64,000 nucleotides of DNA from Hyphomicrobiales bacterium (GTDB taxonomy: Bacteria > Pseudomonadota > Alphaproteobacteria > Rhizobiales > MH13): assembly GCA_017642935.1 (NCBI GenBank), contig JAEPOK010000001.1:1781192-1845191 (forward strand), read 5' to 3'. The notes below the pieces were generated by a model. The model worked only from the letters and a program-made list of their open reading frames with translations, ran no database searches and was not told the origin of the DNA. Below are positions 48,057-57,079 of this stretch, in pieces. The position numbers and the translations under genes were made by a program. The number at the start of each line of letters is the position of its first letter. Positions within the stretch are counted from its first letter, which is position 1.

Positions 48057-49162
48057 TACAGCACCACCGACCTGATCGACTCACCGGCATGCATCAGATC
48101 AAAGCCCTTGTTGATGTCATCCAGCGGCATGGTGTGGGTGATCAGGCTGTCGATATCGATGCGCCCTTCCATGTACATGTCGACGATCTTTGGCACGTCG
48201 GTGCGCCCTCTCGCCCCGCCAAAAGCTGATCCGCGCCACACACGACCCGTGACCAGCTGGAAGGGCCGGGTGGAAATTTCTGCACCCGCTGGCGCCACAC
48301 CAATGATGATGCTTTCGCCCCAGCCCTTATGGCAGCACTCCAATGCGACGCGCATGACCTCGGTGTTACCGATGCACTCAAACGAATAATCCGCGCCGCC
48401 GCCCGTTAACTCGACCAGATGACCAGTCAAATCACCGGAAACTTCCTTGGGGTTCACATAGTGGGTCATGCCGAACTGTGCGGCGATGGCACGCTTGGCG
48501 GGGTTGGTGTCCACACCGACTATTTGGCGCGCACCGATTAGCTTCAGCCCCTGGATCACATTGAGACCGATACCGCCCAGGCCAAAAACCACAGCCGTCG
48601 AATTGGGTTCCACCTTGGCGGTGAACATCACCGCGCCGACACCGGTGGTCACGCCGCAGCCAATGTAGCAAATCTTGTCGAACGGCGCGTCTTTGCGAAC
48701 CTTGGCGAGCGAAATTTCCGGGAGCACCGAATAGTTAGAGAAGGTGGAGCAGCCCATGTAGTGGAGCAGCTTTTCGCCCTTGTAGCTGAAGCGGCTGGTG
48801 CCATCAGGCATCACGCCTTGGCCCTGGGTCGCACGAATTTTCTGGCAGAGGTTTGTCTTGCCATTCAAGCAATAGTCGCACTCCCGGCACTCAGGCGTGT
48901 AGAGTGGGATCACATGATCGCCGACCTCAACAGAGGTAACGCCCGGGCCAGTTTCGACGACAACACCGGCGCCCTCATGACCCAGGATGGCAGGGAAAGC
49001 GCCTTCCGGATCGGCACCGGACAGCGTGAACTCATCAGTGTGGCATATACCGGTGGCCTTAATCTCCACTAGCACTTCGCCGGCTTTCGGACCTTCCAGA
49101 TCGACCTCGACCACTTCCAGCGGTTTGCCGGCGTCAAAGGCGACAGCTGCGCGTGTTTTCAT
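48053..49162 (-). CDS. adhC: S-(hydroxymethyl)glutathione dehydrogenase / class III alcohol dehydrogenase
   Basis: 369 residues. Zinc-dependent alcohol dehydrogenase: catalytic-zinc [21 protein letters not shown], the structural zinc loop [15 protein letters not shown], nucleotide motif [14 protein letters not shown], and [28 protein letters not shown], diagnostic of class III. It oxidises the spontaneous formaldehyde-glutathione adduct with NAD+. It leads the adhC-fghA operon; a 193-base gap separates it from the divergent lacI-family gene. Confidence 0.95.
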   Translation of the reverse strand: MKTRAAVAFDAGKPLEVVEVDLEGPKAGEVLVEIKATGICHTDEFTLSGADPEGAFPAILGHEGAGVVVETGPGVTSVEVGDHVIPLYTPECRECDYCLNGKTNLCQKIRATQGQGVMPDGTSRFSYKGEKLLHYMGCSTFSNYSVLPEISLAKVRKDAPFDKICYIGCGVTTGVGAVMFTAKVEPNSTAVVFGLGGIGLNVIQGLKLIGARQIVGVDTNPAKRAIAAQFGMTHYVNPKEVSGDLTGHLVELTGGGADYSFECIGNTEVMRVALECCHKGWGESIIIGVAPAGAEISTRPFQLVTGRVWRGSAFGGARGRTDVPKIVDMYMEGRIDIDSLITHTMPLDDINKGFDLMHAGESIRSVVLY

Positions 49163-49277
49163 GGTTCACTCCCCCGAATTGTTTTCTTTAGAGCTACAGA
49201 CAGGTAACCAGGTTCGCAAGCATCGGCGAAGTTCCGTAGAACACACAAAGCGAGCGCGCGGCTTTTCCTTCGAATTC

Positions 49278-49293
49278 TGATTGACGTACCTCA
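49278..49293. promoter_or_regulatory. Degenerate copy of the 55615-55660 operator before lacI
   Basis: TGATTGACGTACCTCA matches TGAGGTGCGTACCTCA (55645-55660) at 12 of 16 positions, including nine in a row at the 3' half (CGTACCTCA) and the TGA/TCA ends around a central CG. It lies 63 bases before the LacI ATG at 49356. It is probably an autoregulatory site, and it links this regulator to the downstream transporter operon. Confidence 0.5.
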
Positions 49294-49355
49294 GAAAGCC
49301 AGCCTACCTTTTCGCTGCTGAAGAGATGCACTGACAAAGGCACGCAAGGCAGGGG

Positions 49356-50384
49356 ATGGGAAAACCCACAGTTCATGACATCGCCGAGGAAGCGGGGGTA
49401 AGCCTGGCGACGGTCGATCGCGTGCTCAATGAGCGGCCAGGCGTTCGCTCGCTAACGGCGCAGCGCGTTCACAAGGCCATCGACAAGCTTGGGTATGTGC
49501 GCGATGTACACGCGGCCAATCTCGCACGCGGCCGTCATTACCGCTTCGCGTTTGTTCTACCAGAGGGCCAAAGCCAGTTTCTCAGAGCGCTGCGCGACGC
49601 CATCGTCGAGGCCGGCGCAGGCCTGCGTTTGGATCGCGCCGAGTTGCAGACCTATGAAGTGCCGCTCAACGACTCGGTTGCCATGATCCGTGCGCTGGAA
49701 GACTTGCAAGCCCAGCAGATTGACGGCCTGGCGATCATGGCCAATGAAACGCCGGTTGTGCGCGACATGATTGCGCATATGAAGGAAAGCGGCATCGCGG
49801 TTGTGACCTTGGTGTCCGATCAGCCGAACGCTGAGCGTGATCATTTTGTCGGCATCGACAATGTCGCCGCCGGACGAACCGCTGGCGTTTTGATGGGCCG
49901 GTTCTTGGGTGGCCGGTCGGGCAAGATCATCGTCGTCGTCAACACAACCCATGCCCGCGATATGGTCCAACGCCGGCTCGGGTTCGACGCGGTCATGCGC
50001 GAGCAGTTTCCCAAGCTCGATGCCCTGCCATCCTTGGAGGGCCATGATGAGCCGGAGCGCACGTCATCAGCGATCGAACGGGCCTTAGCGGGCCATGAGG
50101 ATGTGATTGGGCTTTATTGCGCGGGTGCAGGGACACGCGGCGTAACGCGCGTGATCGCCAAGCACGGCCTTGCGGAGACGCTGGTGGTGATTGGCCACGA
50201 GTTAACGAGCCATTCAGAACAGGCGCTGCGCGACGGCCTGTTGGACGTGGTGATCACCCAGAACGTCGGCCACCTTGTGCGCAGCGCCACGCGGGTTTTG
50301 CGGGCCAAATGCGATGGCCGGGAGATTATCGCGAGCCAGGAACGCATTCGTATCGAGATCGTGCTGCGGGAAAACCTGCCCTAG
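49356..50384 (+). CDS. LacI family transcriptional regulator
   Basis: 342 residues. The N-terminal HTH and hinge are TVHDIAEEAGVSLATVDRVLNERPGVRSLTAQRV; the effector domain has DGLAIMANETPVVRDMI, VGIDNVAAGRTAGVLMGRFLGG and IGHELTSHSEQAL. Sequences of this group (ligand domain similar to periplasmic sugar-binding proteins) control sugar or polyol use. It is followed by an isomerase-fold gene and a Gfo/Idh oxidoreductase, its likely targets. Operator candidates are at 49278-49293 and 55615-55660. Confidence 0.9.
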   Translation: MGKPTVHDIAEEAGVSLATVDRVLNERPGVRSLTAQRVHKAIDKLGYVRDVHAANLARGRHYRFAFVLPEGQSQFLRALRDAIVEAGAGLRLDRAELQTYEVPLNDSVAMIRALEDLQAQQIDGLAIMANETPVVRDMIAHMKESGIAVVTLVSDQPNAERDHFVGIDNVAAGRTAGVLMGRFLGGRSGKIIVVVNTTHARDMVQRRLGFDAVMREQFPKLDALPSLEGHDEPERTSSAIERALAGHEDVIGLYCAGAGTRGVTRVIAKHGLAETLVVIGHELTSHSEQALRDGLLDVVITQNVGHLVRSATRVLRAKCDGREIIASQERIRIEIVLRENLP

Positions 50385-50452
50385 GCACCACAGACCACCG
50401 TTGAGACGCGACAGAAGCGCCAACCCAATCCATCACTCGGGAGACCAATCGC

Positions 50453-51511
50453 ATGAAAACCATCAAAGGCCCGGCACTGTTCTTGGCGCAGTTTGCCGGT
50501 GACGACGCACCGTTCAACTCGCTCGACGCCATCACGAAATGGACCGCCGGTTGCGGTTACCTCGGCGTCCAAATGCCGAGCTGGGACGGGCGCCTGTTCG
50601 ACTTGGACAAAGCGGCGGAAAGCGAAGGTTATTGTCAAGAGGTGCTCGGCAAGGCCGCTGAAAATGGCGTGACGATCACAGAGCTTTCCACCCATCTTCA
50701 GGGTCAATTGGTGGCGGTGCATCCGGCCTATGATGCTGCTTTTGATGGCTTTGCCGATCCAAGCGTGCGCGGAAATCCGCAAGCCCGGCAAGAATGGGCG
50801 GTGGACCAGGTGATGAAGGCCATCACAGCCTCAAAGAATATGGGCATCGGCGCGCATGCGACCTTCTCTGGCGCACTTGCCTGGCCCTACATTTATCCGT
50901 GGCCGCAGCGCCCCGCCGGACTGGTGGAAGCTGCATTTGATGAACTCGCCAAGCGTTGGCGCCCTATCCTTGATCACGCGGAGGATTGCGGGGTGGATGT
51001 TTGCTACGAGATTCATCCAGGCGAGGATCTGCACGACGGCATTTCTTACGAGATGTTCCTGGAGCGAGTCGGCAACCACGCCCGCGCCAACATGCTCTAC
51101 GATCCCTCGCACTACGTGCTGCAGCACCTGGATTATCTGGACAATATCGACATCTACCACGAGCGGATCAAAATGTTCCACGTGAAGGATGCCGAGCTGA
51201 ACCCAACCGGGCGCCAGGGCGTTTATGGCGGATATCAAAGCTGGGTGGATCGCGCTGGGCGCTTCCGCTCGCTGGGCGATGGCCAGGTGGATTTCAAACA
51301 GGTTTTTTCCAAACTCACCCAGTACGATTTTGACGGCTGGGCCGTGGTGGAATGGGAGTGCGCGATGAAGCACCCGGAAGACGGCGCGCGCGAGGGTGCG
51401 CAGTTCGTCAAAGACCACATCATCAGCGTGACGGAGCGAGCCTTCGACGATTTTGCCGACGGTGGAACGGACGATGCCGCGAACCGCGCGATGCTCGGAT
51501 TGGGAGACTAA
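50453..51511 (+). CDS. Sugar phosphate isomerase/epimerase family protein
   Basis: 352 residues, xylose-isomerase-like TIM barrel (AP endonuclease 2 superfamily). Metal ligands are visible in CYEIHPGEDLHDG (Glu), MLYDPSHYVL (Asp and His), FHVKDAEL (His and Asp) and VEWECAMK (Glu). It belongs to a widespread group paired with Gfo/Idh/MocA dehydrogenases; such pairs often oxidise and then isomerise or cleave sugar derivatives such as glycosides. It follows lacI by 68 bases and precedes the oxidoreductase by 3 bases. Confidence 0.88.
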   Translation: MKTIKGPALFLAQFAGDDAPFNSLDAITKWTAGCGYLGVQMPSWDGRLFDLDKAAESEGYCQEVLGKAAENGVTITELSTHLQGQLVAVHPAYDAAFDGFADPSVRGNPQARQEWAVDQVMKAITASKNMGIGAHATFSGALAWPYIYPWPQRPAGLVEAAFDELAKRWRPILDHAEDCGVDVCYEIHPGEDLHDGISYEMFLERVGNHARANMLYDPSHYVLQHLDYLDNIDIYHERIKMFHVKDAELNPTGRQGVYGGYQSWVDRAGRFRSLGDGQVDFKQVFSKLTQYDFDGWAVVEWECAMKHPEDGAREGAQFVKDHIISVTERAFDDFADGGTDDAANRAMLGLGD

Positions 51512-51514
51512 TCG

Positions 51515-52690
51515 ATGGCGATTGAAGGTAAGTCAGAACAGAATGCCGGGCGCATTCGCCTCGGTATGGTCGGCGGTGGTCGCGATGCGTTCATTGGCGG
51601 CGTACACCGCATCGCCAGCCGCATCGATGATCGCTTCGAGTTGGTGGCAGGTGCCTTTTCATCGACACCGGAGAAATCCAAAGCCTCGGGCGCCGACCTC
51701 GGTCTGGACCCAGCACGTGTCTATGATGATTTCACCGCGATGGCCAAGCGCGAGGCACGGCTGAAGGATGGCATCGACGCGGTAGCCATCGTCACCCCTA
51801 ATCACATGCACTATCCGGTGGCGCGCGAGTTCTTGAAACGCGGCATCCATGTGATCTGCGACAAGCCACTGACGGCCACGCTGAGTGAGGCCAAAAAGAT
51901 GGTCGCGGCAGCGGAAAAATCCGATGCGGTGTTCGTGCTGACGCACAATTACACGGGCTACCCCATGGTGCGGCAGGCCCGCGAAATGGTCGCCGCTGGA
52001 GAACTCGGCACGCTTCGTGTTGTGCAGGCCGAATATCCTCAGGATTGGCTGACCGAACCGTTGGAACAGACCGGCATGAAACAGGCAGCCTGGCGCACCG
52101 ACCCTGCCCAGTCAGGCGCTGGCGGTTGTATCGGCGATATTGGCACCCACGCGTTCAACCTTGCCTCGTTCGTCTCCGGCTTAGAGTTGGACGAGCTCTG
52201 CGCCGACCTTACCAGCTTCGTCGATGGCCGCCGGGTGGATGACAACGCCAATGTGATGCTGCGCTTTAAGGGCGGTGCCCGCGGCATGCTTTGGTCGAGC
52301 CAGGTGGCACCGGGCAATGAAAACGCGCTGAAGTTGCGCGTCTATGGCGAGAAGGGCGGGTTGGAATGGCATCAGGAAGAGCCGAACACGCTGTGGTTCT
52401 CCCCCTTCGGCCAACCACCGCAAAAGATCACGCGTGGTGGGGCAGGCTCTGGCGAGGCGGCGGCTCGCGCCACCCGTGTTCCGCCAGGCCATCCGGAAGG
52501 CTATCTGGAAGGCTTTGCGACCATCTATTCGGAAGCAGCCGAAGCCATTCGCGCCGCGCAAGTTGGCAAGTCCGCGCCGTCTGACGTGCTCTATCCAACC
52601 GTTCAAGATGGGCTGATCGGAGTCGCCTTTGTGGATGCTTGCGTGCGTTCGTCGTCGCGCAACGGTGCATGGGTTGGCTTGAACATGTGA
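51515..52690 (+). CDS. Gfo/Idh/MocA family oxidoreductase
   Basis: 391 residues. N-terminal Rossmann dinucleotide domain IRLGMVGGGRDAFIGGVHRIA, then VAIVTPNHMHYPVAREFLKRGIHVICDKPLTAT, containing the family EKP-like CDKP motif with its catalytic Lys, and the C-terminal alpha/beta domain (CIGDIGTHAFNLASFVSGLE with the conserved His). It is an NAD(P)-dependent sugar or inositol dehydrogenase type; the substrate is not identifiable. Co-transcribed with the isomerase-fold gene 3 bases upstream. Confidence 0.9.
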   Translation: MAIEGKSEQNAGRIRLGMVGGGRDAFIGGVHRIASRIDDRFELVAGAFSSTPEKSKASGADLGLDPARVYDDFTAMAKREARLKDGIDAVAIVTPNHMHYPVAREFLKRGIHVICDKPLTATLSEAKKMVAAAEKSDAVFVLTHNYTGYPMVRQAREMVAAGELGTLRVVQAEYPQDWLTEPLEQTGMKQAAWRTDPAQSGAGGCIGDIGTHAFNLASFVSGLELDELCADLTSFVDGRRVDDNANVMLRFKGGARGMLWSSQVAPGNENALKLRVYGEKGGLEWHQEEPNTLWFSPFGQPPQKITRGGAGSGEAAARATRVPPGHPEGYLEGFATIYSEAAEAIRAAQVGKSAPSDVLYPTVQDGLIGVAFVDACVRSSSRNGAWVGLNM

Positions 52691-52730
52691 TAGGCTGTGC
52701 GTGGCGGGCACAGAAGGAAGGAATGGGTAG

Positions 52731-53138
52731 ATGACCAGTTTCTACCGACCAACGGCACTCACCCTGCTCGCCATGCTGGTCGCGGGAGCACCACCAGCAT
52801 CAGCAACGGCCACACTAGCCTGTATTGGCGTCGACGATACGCAGGTGCACGTCACGCTGACACTGGGCAGCGTTCCCGTCTTGGCTGTTGTCAACGGCAC
52901 CATCGAAACGCCGTCGGGCACCTATGCGATGCTGCCTGAAGCAGAGCATACCGAAATCATTGTTGGTCAAGCCTTCGGTACGCCTGACGGGCTTTCAGTC
53001 GATTTCGCTGATCCGAATGTTCAAGAGATCCTGGTAACGCTGCGCACGATGCAGGCCTATCGCGACAGGCAAGCTGCCCATGTCGGAATTCTCATCATCG
53101 AAGATCGCGACGTGCATGCGGTGACCTGCGAGAGCTAA
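52731..53138 (+). CDS. Small exported protein of unknown function
   Basis: 135 residues. A signal peptide (YRPTALTLLAMLVAGAPPASA) precedes a mature part with two cysteines, C31 near the new N terminus and C133 near the end, likely a disulfide. A strong AAGGAATGG ribosome site lies before the ATG. I recognise no family. It sits between the sugar catabolic pair and tetR, convergent with the latter. Confidence 0.65.
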   Translation: MTSFYRPTALTLLAMLVAGAPPASATATLACIGVDDTQVHVTLTLGSVPVLAVVNGTIETPSGTYAMLPEAEHTEIIVGQAFGTPDGLSVDFADPNVQEILVTLRTMQAYRDRQAAHVGILIIEDRDVHAVTCES

Positions 53139-53151
53139 TCACCCGCAAAGA

Positions 53152-53766
53152 TCACGCTTTGGGCGAGAACAGCAGCTTCAAGTAAGAGCGTAGCAACATG
53201 ATCTGCTCAGAGGCGCTGTTGTGTTCTCGCAAAGCGCGCTGCAGCACCAGACCTCCCTCAACAACGCTGGAGACCATGTCGCCAAGCGCGTCCATGTTGA
53301 CCGAGTCGCGCGGCTCATAAACGGCAGCGATCTCCTCGAACATGGCGCGAAAGCGGCGGCGCCAGCCCAGGATGGCCTCGCGGTTCAAATCCTGCACGCC
53401 TTTATCAAACAAGCGGTCCTGATAGGCCGTCGCTGCAATAACGCAGCCAGGATGCCCTTCAGGCATATCGGCAAGCATCTCCGCCAGCATTTTCAGACCA
53501 ATCAGCATGGAATGCAGCGGATCATCGTTCAGCTCCGCCGCGCGCGCAAAGATGTCGTCATAGAGCGCGTTCTCAGCGTCGATGTAGCGCTCCAGCATGG
53601 CACGGGCGAGCGCGTTCTTATCCTTAAAATGGTAGAAGAAGCCGCTGCGGGAGATCTCAGCGCCCGCCACGATCTCTTCGATCGAGGTCGCCTCAAAGCC
53701 CTTTTCCAGCACAGAGGCTTCGGCAATGTCGAGAATTTTCGAGCGGGTGTTGGTTTTCTCGGTCAT
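53152..53766 (-). CDS. TetR/AcrR family transcriptional regulator
   Basis: 204 residues. N-terminal HTH: RSKILDIAEASVLEKGFEATSIEEIVAGAEISRSGFFYHFKDKNALARAMLERY is the TetR signature (GFFYHFKDK). The C-terminal ligand domain (residues about 75-200) is variable. It is divergent from the homocysteine S-methyltransferase gene with a 187-base gap. A weak dyad (53780-53798) lies 14 bases before its start. Its target may be itself or the methyltransferase, which I infer from position only. Confidence 0.9.
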   Translation of the reverse strand: MTEKTNTRSKILDIAEASVLEKGFEATSIEEIVAGAEISRSGFFYHFKDKNALARAMLERYIDAENALYDDIFARAAELNDDPLHSMLIGLKMLAEMLADMPEGHPGCVIAATAYQDRLFDKGVQDLNREAILGWRRRFRAMFEEIAAVYEPRDSVNMDALGDMVSSVVEGGLVLQRALREHNSASEQIMLLRSYLKLLFSPKA

Positions 53767-53913
53767 CGGCTTTTTCCCAACTGTACCGTGAGTGCAGTCA
53801 TTCCGGCCAGCGGAGTGATCCGTCTAGCAGCGACCCATCTAGGCCGTTGAATGCATTGCAAAAAAACCATCGCACCAACCGAACCACGCGGCCACTATCG
53901 TCCGATGGGTACT

Positions 53914-53953
53914 GCAATCTACTCCTTGCGGCAATCATTGAAGGAGTATTGCC
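53914..53953 (+). promoter_or_regulatory. Hairpin that buries the ribosome binding site of the methyltransferase gene
   Basis: GCAAT(CT)ACTCCTT at 53914-53927 is complementary to AAGGAGTATTGC at 53941-53952, giving 12 base pairs with a 2-base bulge and a 13-base loop; the 3' arm contains the AAGGAG ribosome site and ends two bases before the ATG. A competing stem, GGCAAT (53930-53935) with ATTGCC (53948-53953), would put AAGGAGT in an open loop. Two exclusive folds of this kind suggest translational control. Confidence 0.6.
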
Positions 53954-54898
53954 ATGCGAACCGAACACCTCACAAACACCCAACGCTTCTATCTTGCCGA
54001 TGGTGGCTTGGAGACATTCATGATCTTCGACAAAGGTCATGACCTACCCTGCTTTTCCGCTGCCGCCTTGCTCGATAGCGATACCGGACGCCGCGATCTG
54101 GCGGCTTATTACGAAACCTATATCGGCCTGGCACGCGCATCAGGCCGTGGCTTTGTTATCGATGCCCCAACATGGCGCGCCGGCGTTGCCTGGGCTGAAC
54201 CGCTTGGCTTGTCGGTTGAAGACACTTTGGCGATCAACAAAGGTGCGGTCGCTTTTGTCTCCGCCATCCGAGACCAGCATGAAAGTGACACACTGCCTAT
54301 CGTGCTCAACGGTTTGGTGGGTCCAGCCGGTGATGCTTATGCGCCTGGTACGCTGCTCAGCGAGCGTGAAGCTTTCGAAATCCACGCGCCGCAGATCCAT
54401 GCGCTTGGTAAGGCTGGTGTGGATATGATCAGCGCGATGACGCTCACCCACGCCGAAGAGGCCGTCGGCATCGCCCGCGCCGCCAAAGAAATTGATCTGC
54501 CGGTTGTCCTTGCCTTCACGCTGGAAACCGACGGTCGCCTGCCATCCGGCCAAGCCCTCAAGGACGCAATTGCCCAGGTGGACACCGCCACCGGGTCAGC
54601 GCCGCTCTACTACATGATCAACTGTGCTCATCCAGACCATTTCCGCGATGTGCTCGATGACAGCGCGGCTTGGACATTTCGTATTGGCGGCATCCGCTGC
54701 AACGCCTCACGAATGAGCCATGCTGAGCTGGACGAGGCTGAAGAGCTGGATGATGGGAACCCTGTTGAACTCGGCGATCTGAGCATGGAGCTTCTTACAC
54801 TGCTACCGAACATTCGCGTTGTGGGTGGCTGTTGTGGCACCGATCATCGCCATGTCGGCTGCATGGCCCATCACCATGACGTTCGATCTGCGGCATAG
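53954..54898 (+). CDS. Homocysteine S-methyltransferase family protein
   Basis: 314 residues, TIM-barrel methyltransferase. The zinc-binding triad is C224 (INCAHP), and C293-C294 (GGCCGTDHRH). The N-terminal LADGGLETFMIF is typical. Members transfer a methyl group, often from S-methylmethionine or betaine-like donors, to homocysteine (or other thiols/selenols) without cobalamin. A ribosome site AAGGAG precedes the ATG inside a hairpin. It is divergent from tetR and followed by a strong terminator-like hairpin. Confidence 0.88.
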   Translation: MRTEHLTNTQRFYLADGGLETFMIFDKGHDLPCFSAAALLDSDTGRRDLAAYYETYIGLARASGRGFVIDAPTWRAGVAWAEPLGLSVEDTLAINKGAVAFVSAIRDQHESDTLPIVLNGLVGPAGDAYAPGTLLSEREAFEIHAPQIHALGKAGVDMISAMTLTHAEEAVGIARAAKEIDLPVVLAFTLETDGRLPSGQALKDAIAQVDTATGSAPLYYMINCAHPDHFRDVLDDSAAWTFRIGGIRCNASRMSHAELDEAEELDDGNPVELGDLSMELLTLLPNIRVVGGCCGTDHRHVGCMAHHHDVRSAA

Positions 54899-54914
54899 CC
54901 TTTGATCGCGCAAT

Positions 54915-54939
54915 GCCTGGGCAGTGTTTCTGCCCAGGC
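54915..54939 (+). terminator. Strong hairpin after the methyltransferase gene
   Basis: GCCTGGGCAG and CTGCCCAGGC (54915-54924 and 54930-54939) make a perfect 10-bp stem with the loop TGTTT. It is 16 bases after the stop codon. The run after it is C-rich rather than T-rich, so rho-independent termination would be weak; it may also act as an mRNA stabiliser. Confidence 0.65.
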
Positions 54940-54973
54940 CCCGCCTCCCCCTTTAAGACTTCGAGCAAATACA

Positions 54974-55567
54974 TTGTCCCCATCACCCATTATTCGCCCC
55001 GCCAAACCATCCGACGCACCGAGCCTTGCCAAGCTGATCGACATCGCTGGCGAGGGCATCCCTCGCTGGCTCTGGAGCCAATCCTGCGCCGATGGGCAAG
55101 ACCCGCTGGACGTTGGCGCCGAGCGCGCGCGCCGCACCGAAGGTGGATTTTCCTATCGCAACGCGGTTGTCGCAGAGCGTGACGGTCGCCCGATCGGCAT
55201 GGTGCTCAGCTATGCTATCGACGCGGCACCTGACGACGATCCCGATGACCTGCCTGCACCCATCGCGCCCTTTGTGGAGCTAGAAGCCCAATCGGTTGGC
55301 ACCTGGTATATCAACGCGCTGGCTGTTTTTGCCGGGGCTCGCGGAGCTGGCGTCGGATCCTCGCTCATGCAGGCCGCGGAGGAGCTCGCCCAAGCAGCGG
55401 GCTACCGGTCGATGAGCGTTCAGGTTTATTCGCAGAACGCCGGCGCCCTGAGACTTTATGAGAAGCTTGGCTACCGTGAGCACGCGCGGGCGCGCGTGCG
55501 CGAACATCCTTGCCAACCCTACTATGATGAGGACGTCGTGCTTCTTCTCAAGCCATTGTCGATCTAA
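54974..55567 (+). CDS. GNAT family N-acetyltransferase
   Basis: About 197 residues from a TTG at 54974 (an earlier TTG at 54902 would include the hairpin before it and is less likely; no ATG fits). The GNAT fold is indicated by IIRPAKPSDAPSLAKLIDIAGE, then the acetyl-CoA binding motif LAVFAGARGAGVGSSLMQAAEELAQAAG and SMSVQVYSQNAGALRLYEKLGY near the end. It acetylates an unknown amine. It is preceded by the methyltransferase terminator-like hairpin and followed by the transporter operon. Confidence 0.85.
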   Translation: MSPSPIIRPAKPSDAPSLAKLIDIAGEGIPRWLWSQSCADGQDPLDVGAERARRTEGGFSYRNAVVAERDGRPIGMVLSYAIDAAPDDDPDDLPAPIAPFVELEAQSVGTWYINALAVFAGARGAGVGSSLMQAAEELAQAAGYRSMSVQVYSQNAGALRLYEKLGYREHARARVREHPCQPYYDEDVVLLLKPLSI

Positions 55568-55614
55568 GGAAAACCGCCAGTTATCCGGTCAAAGGTCTCC
55601 CTCCGATTCCTTTT

Positions 55615-55660
55615 TGAGGTACGCACCTCATTTTTTGCTTGCTTTGAGGTGCGTACCTCA
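55615..55660. promoter_or_regulatory. Two inverted operator-like dyads before the ABC transporter operon
   Basis: TGAGGTACGCACCTCA (55615-55630) and TGAGGTGCGTACCTCA (55645-55660) are reverse complements of each other and each is nearly palindromic (7 of 8 half positions, central CG). They start 30 bases apart, about three helical turns, and end 70 bases before the solute-binding-protein ATG. Such paired dyads fit a LacI- or GntR-type repressor; a related site lies before the lacI gene at 49356. Confidence 0.75.
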
Positions 55661-55730
55661 TTTAGGTTCTGATCAATTCTCAAGAAACGCCGCAAAAGGC
55701 GGCAGAGGATCAAACGGGAGGAACTTTCCT

Positions 55731-57068
55731 ATGAAATCACTGAAACTGATGGCCGCCACCGCGCTGACGGGCGTGATCGGTCTTACCGGCGCTGTCGGCC
55801 TGCCCGCCACAGCGGCGCAAGCTGAAGAGCTAACCCTGTGTTGGGCCGCCTGGGATCCGGCCAACGCTCTGGTTGAACTCTCCAAACAGTTTGAAGAAGA
55901 ATCCGGCCACACCATGAACTTTGAGTTCGTGCCGTGGCCCAACTTTGCCGACCGCATGCTCAACGAACTCAATTCCGGGGGTCAGCTCTGCGATTTGCTG
56001 ATCGGCGACAGCCAATGGATCGGCGGCGGCGCGGAGAACGGTCACTATGTGCGCCTGAACGACTTTTTCGACAATGAAGGCATCTCGATGGACGATTTCG
56101 CGCCAGCGACCGTCTATGCCTATTCCACCTGGCCGAAAGGCTCCGAGAACTACTACGCCTTGCCCGCCATGGGTGACGCCAATGGCTGGTTCTACCGACG
56201 CGACTGGTTTGAGCGGGAAGATATTCGCGCTGCCTACATGGCTGAAACCGGCCAGGAACTGCGTGAACCACAGACCCAGCGCGAACTTCTTCAGATCGCT
56301 CAATTCTTCCAAGAGCGCCAGATTGACGGTCAGACGCGTTATGGCGCGGCCATCTTCACCGAGCGCGGATCGGAAGGCATCACGATGGGTGCCACTGGCG
56401 CTCTCTACGCCTGGGGCTTTCAGTATGAGCGCGAGCCGGGCTCCTACGATATGCAAGGCGTGGTGAATTCGGCAGCTGCCGTGGAAGCGCTGGAGTTCTA
56501 TAAAGAGCTTTATGAAACCGCGACGCCTCCTGGCTACACCGACAGCTATATGGGTGAGTCGCTGGATGCCTTTAAATCCGGGCAGGTCGCCATGGCGATG
56601 AACTGGTTTGCCTTCTTCCCCGGCCTTTATGCAGACCCGGAAGTTGGCGGCGACACGATCGACTTCTTCGTCAACCCGCCACAAGAAGTTGAAGCCTCCA
56701 CCCTTGGCGGCCAGGGCATCTCTGTTGTCTCCTATTCCGACAAGCAGGATGCGGCGCTGGAATACATTGCCTGGTTCGCGCAACCCAGCGTCCAAGCGCA
56801 GTGGTGGGAGCTTGGTGGCTACTCGGCGCACAATTCGGTGCTGAATGACCCAGGCTTTGTCGACAGCGCGCCATTTGCTGGGGACTTCCTGGAAGCGATG
56901 GCCGGTGTTCAGGACTTCTGGCAAGAGCCCGCTTATGCCGAGCTGCTGCTCGCCATGCAGAAGCGCCTGCATGATTACATCGTGGCCGATCAGGGCACGG
57001 CGCAAGAGGCGCTTGACCTGCTGGTCGAAGACTGGACCGAAGTCTTCGAAGACGAGGGCTTGCTCTAG
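55731..57068 (+). CDS. Extracellular solute-binding protein of a carbohydrate/polyol ABC transporter
   Basis: 445 residues from the ATG at 55731, with GGGAGGAA before it; the longer in-frame extension upstream would cross the operators. Signal peptide SLKLMAATALTGVIGLTGAVGLPATAAQAEE, then the type 1 binding-protein fold (LCWAAWDPANALVELSKQFEEESGH, FEFVPWPNFADRMLNELNSGG, LLIGDSQWIGG). The tail FEDEGLL is acidic. It binds a sugar or polyol in the periplasm for the two permeases that follow; the substrate is unknown. Confidence 0.88.
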   Translation: MKSLKLMAATALTGVIGLTGAVGLPATAAQAEELTLCWAAWDPANALVELSKQFEEESGHTMNFEFVPWPNFADRMLNELNSGGQLCDLLIGDSQWIGGGAENGHYVRLNDFFDNEGISMDDFAPATVYAYSTWPKGSENYYALPAMGDANGWFYRRDWFEREDIRAAYMAETGQELREPQTQRELLQIAQFFQERQIDGQTRYGAAIFTERGSEGITMGATGALYAWGFQYEREPGSYDMQGVVNSAAAVEALEFYKELYETATPPGYTDSYMGESLDAFKSGQVAMAMNWFAFFPGLYADPEVGGDTIDFFVNPPQEVEASTLGGQGISVVSYSDKQDAALEYIAWFAQPSVQAQWWELGGYSAHNSVLNDPGFVDSAPFAGDFLEAMAGVQDFWQEPAYAELLLAMQKRLHDYIVADQGTAQEALDLLVEDWTEVFEDEGLL

Positions 57069-57079
57069 GCATCCTCCCT

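Noticed and set aside
53780-53798. ACTG...CAGT dyad just before tetR
   Set aside because: Only 6 of 9 half-site positions are symmetric; too weak to list as an operator.
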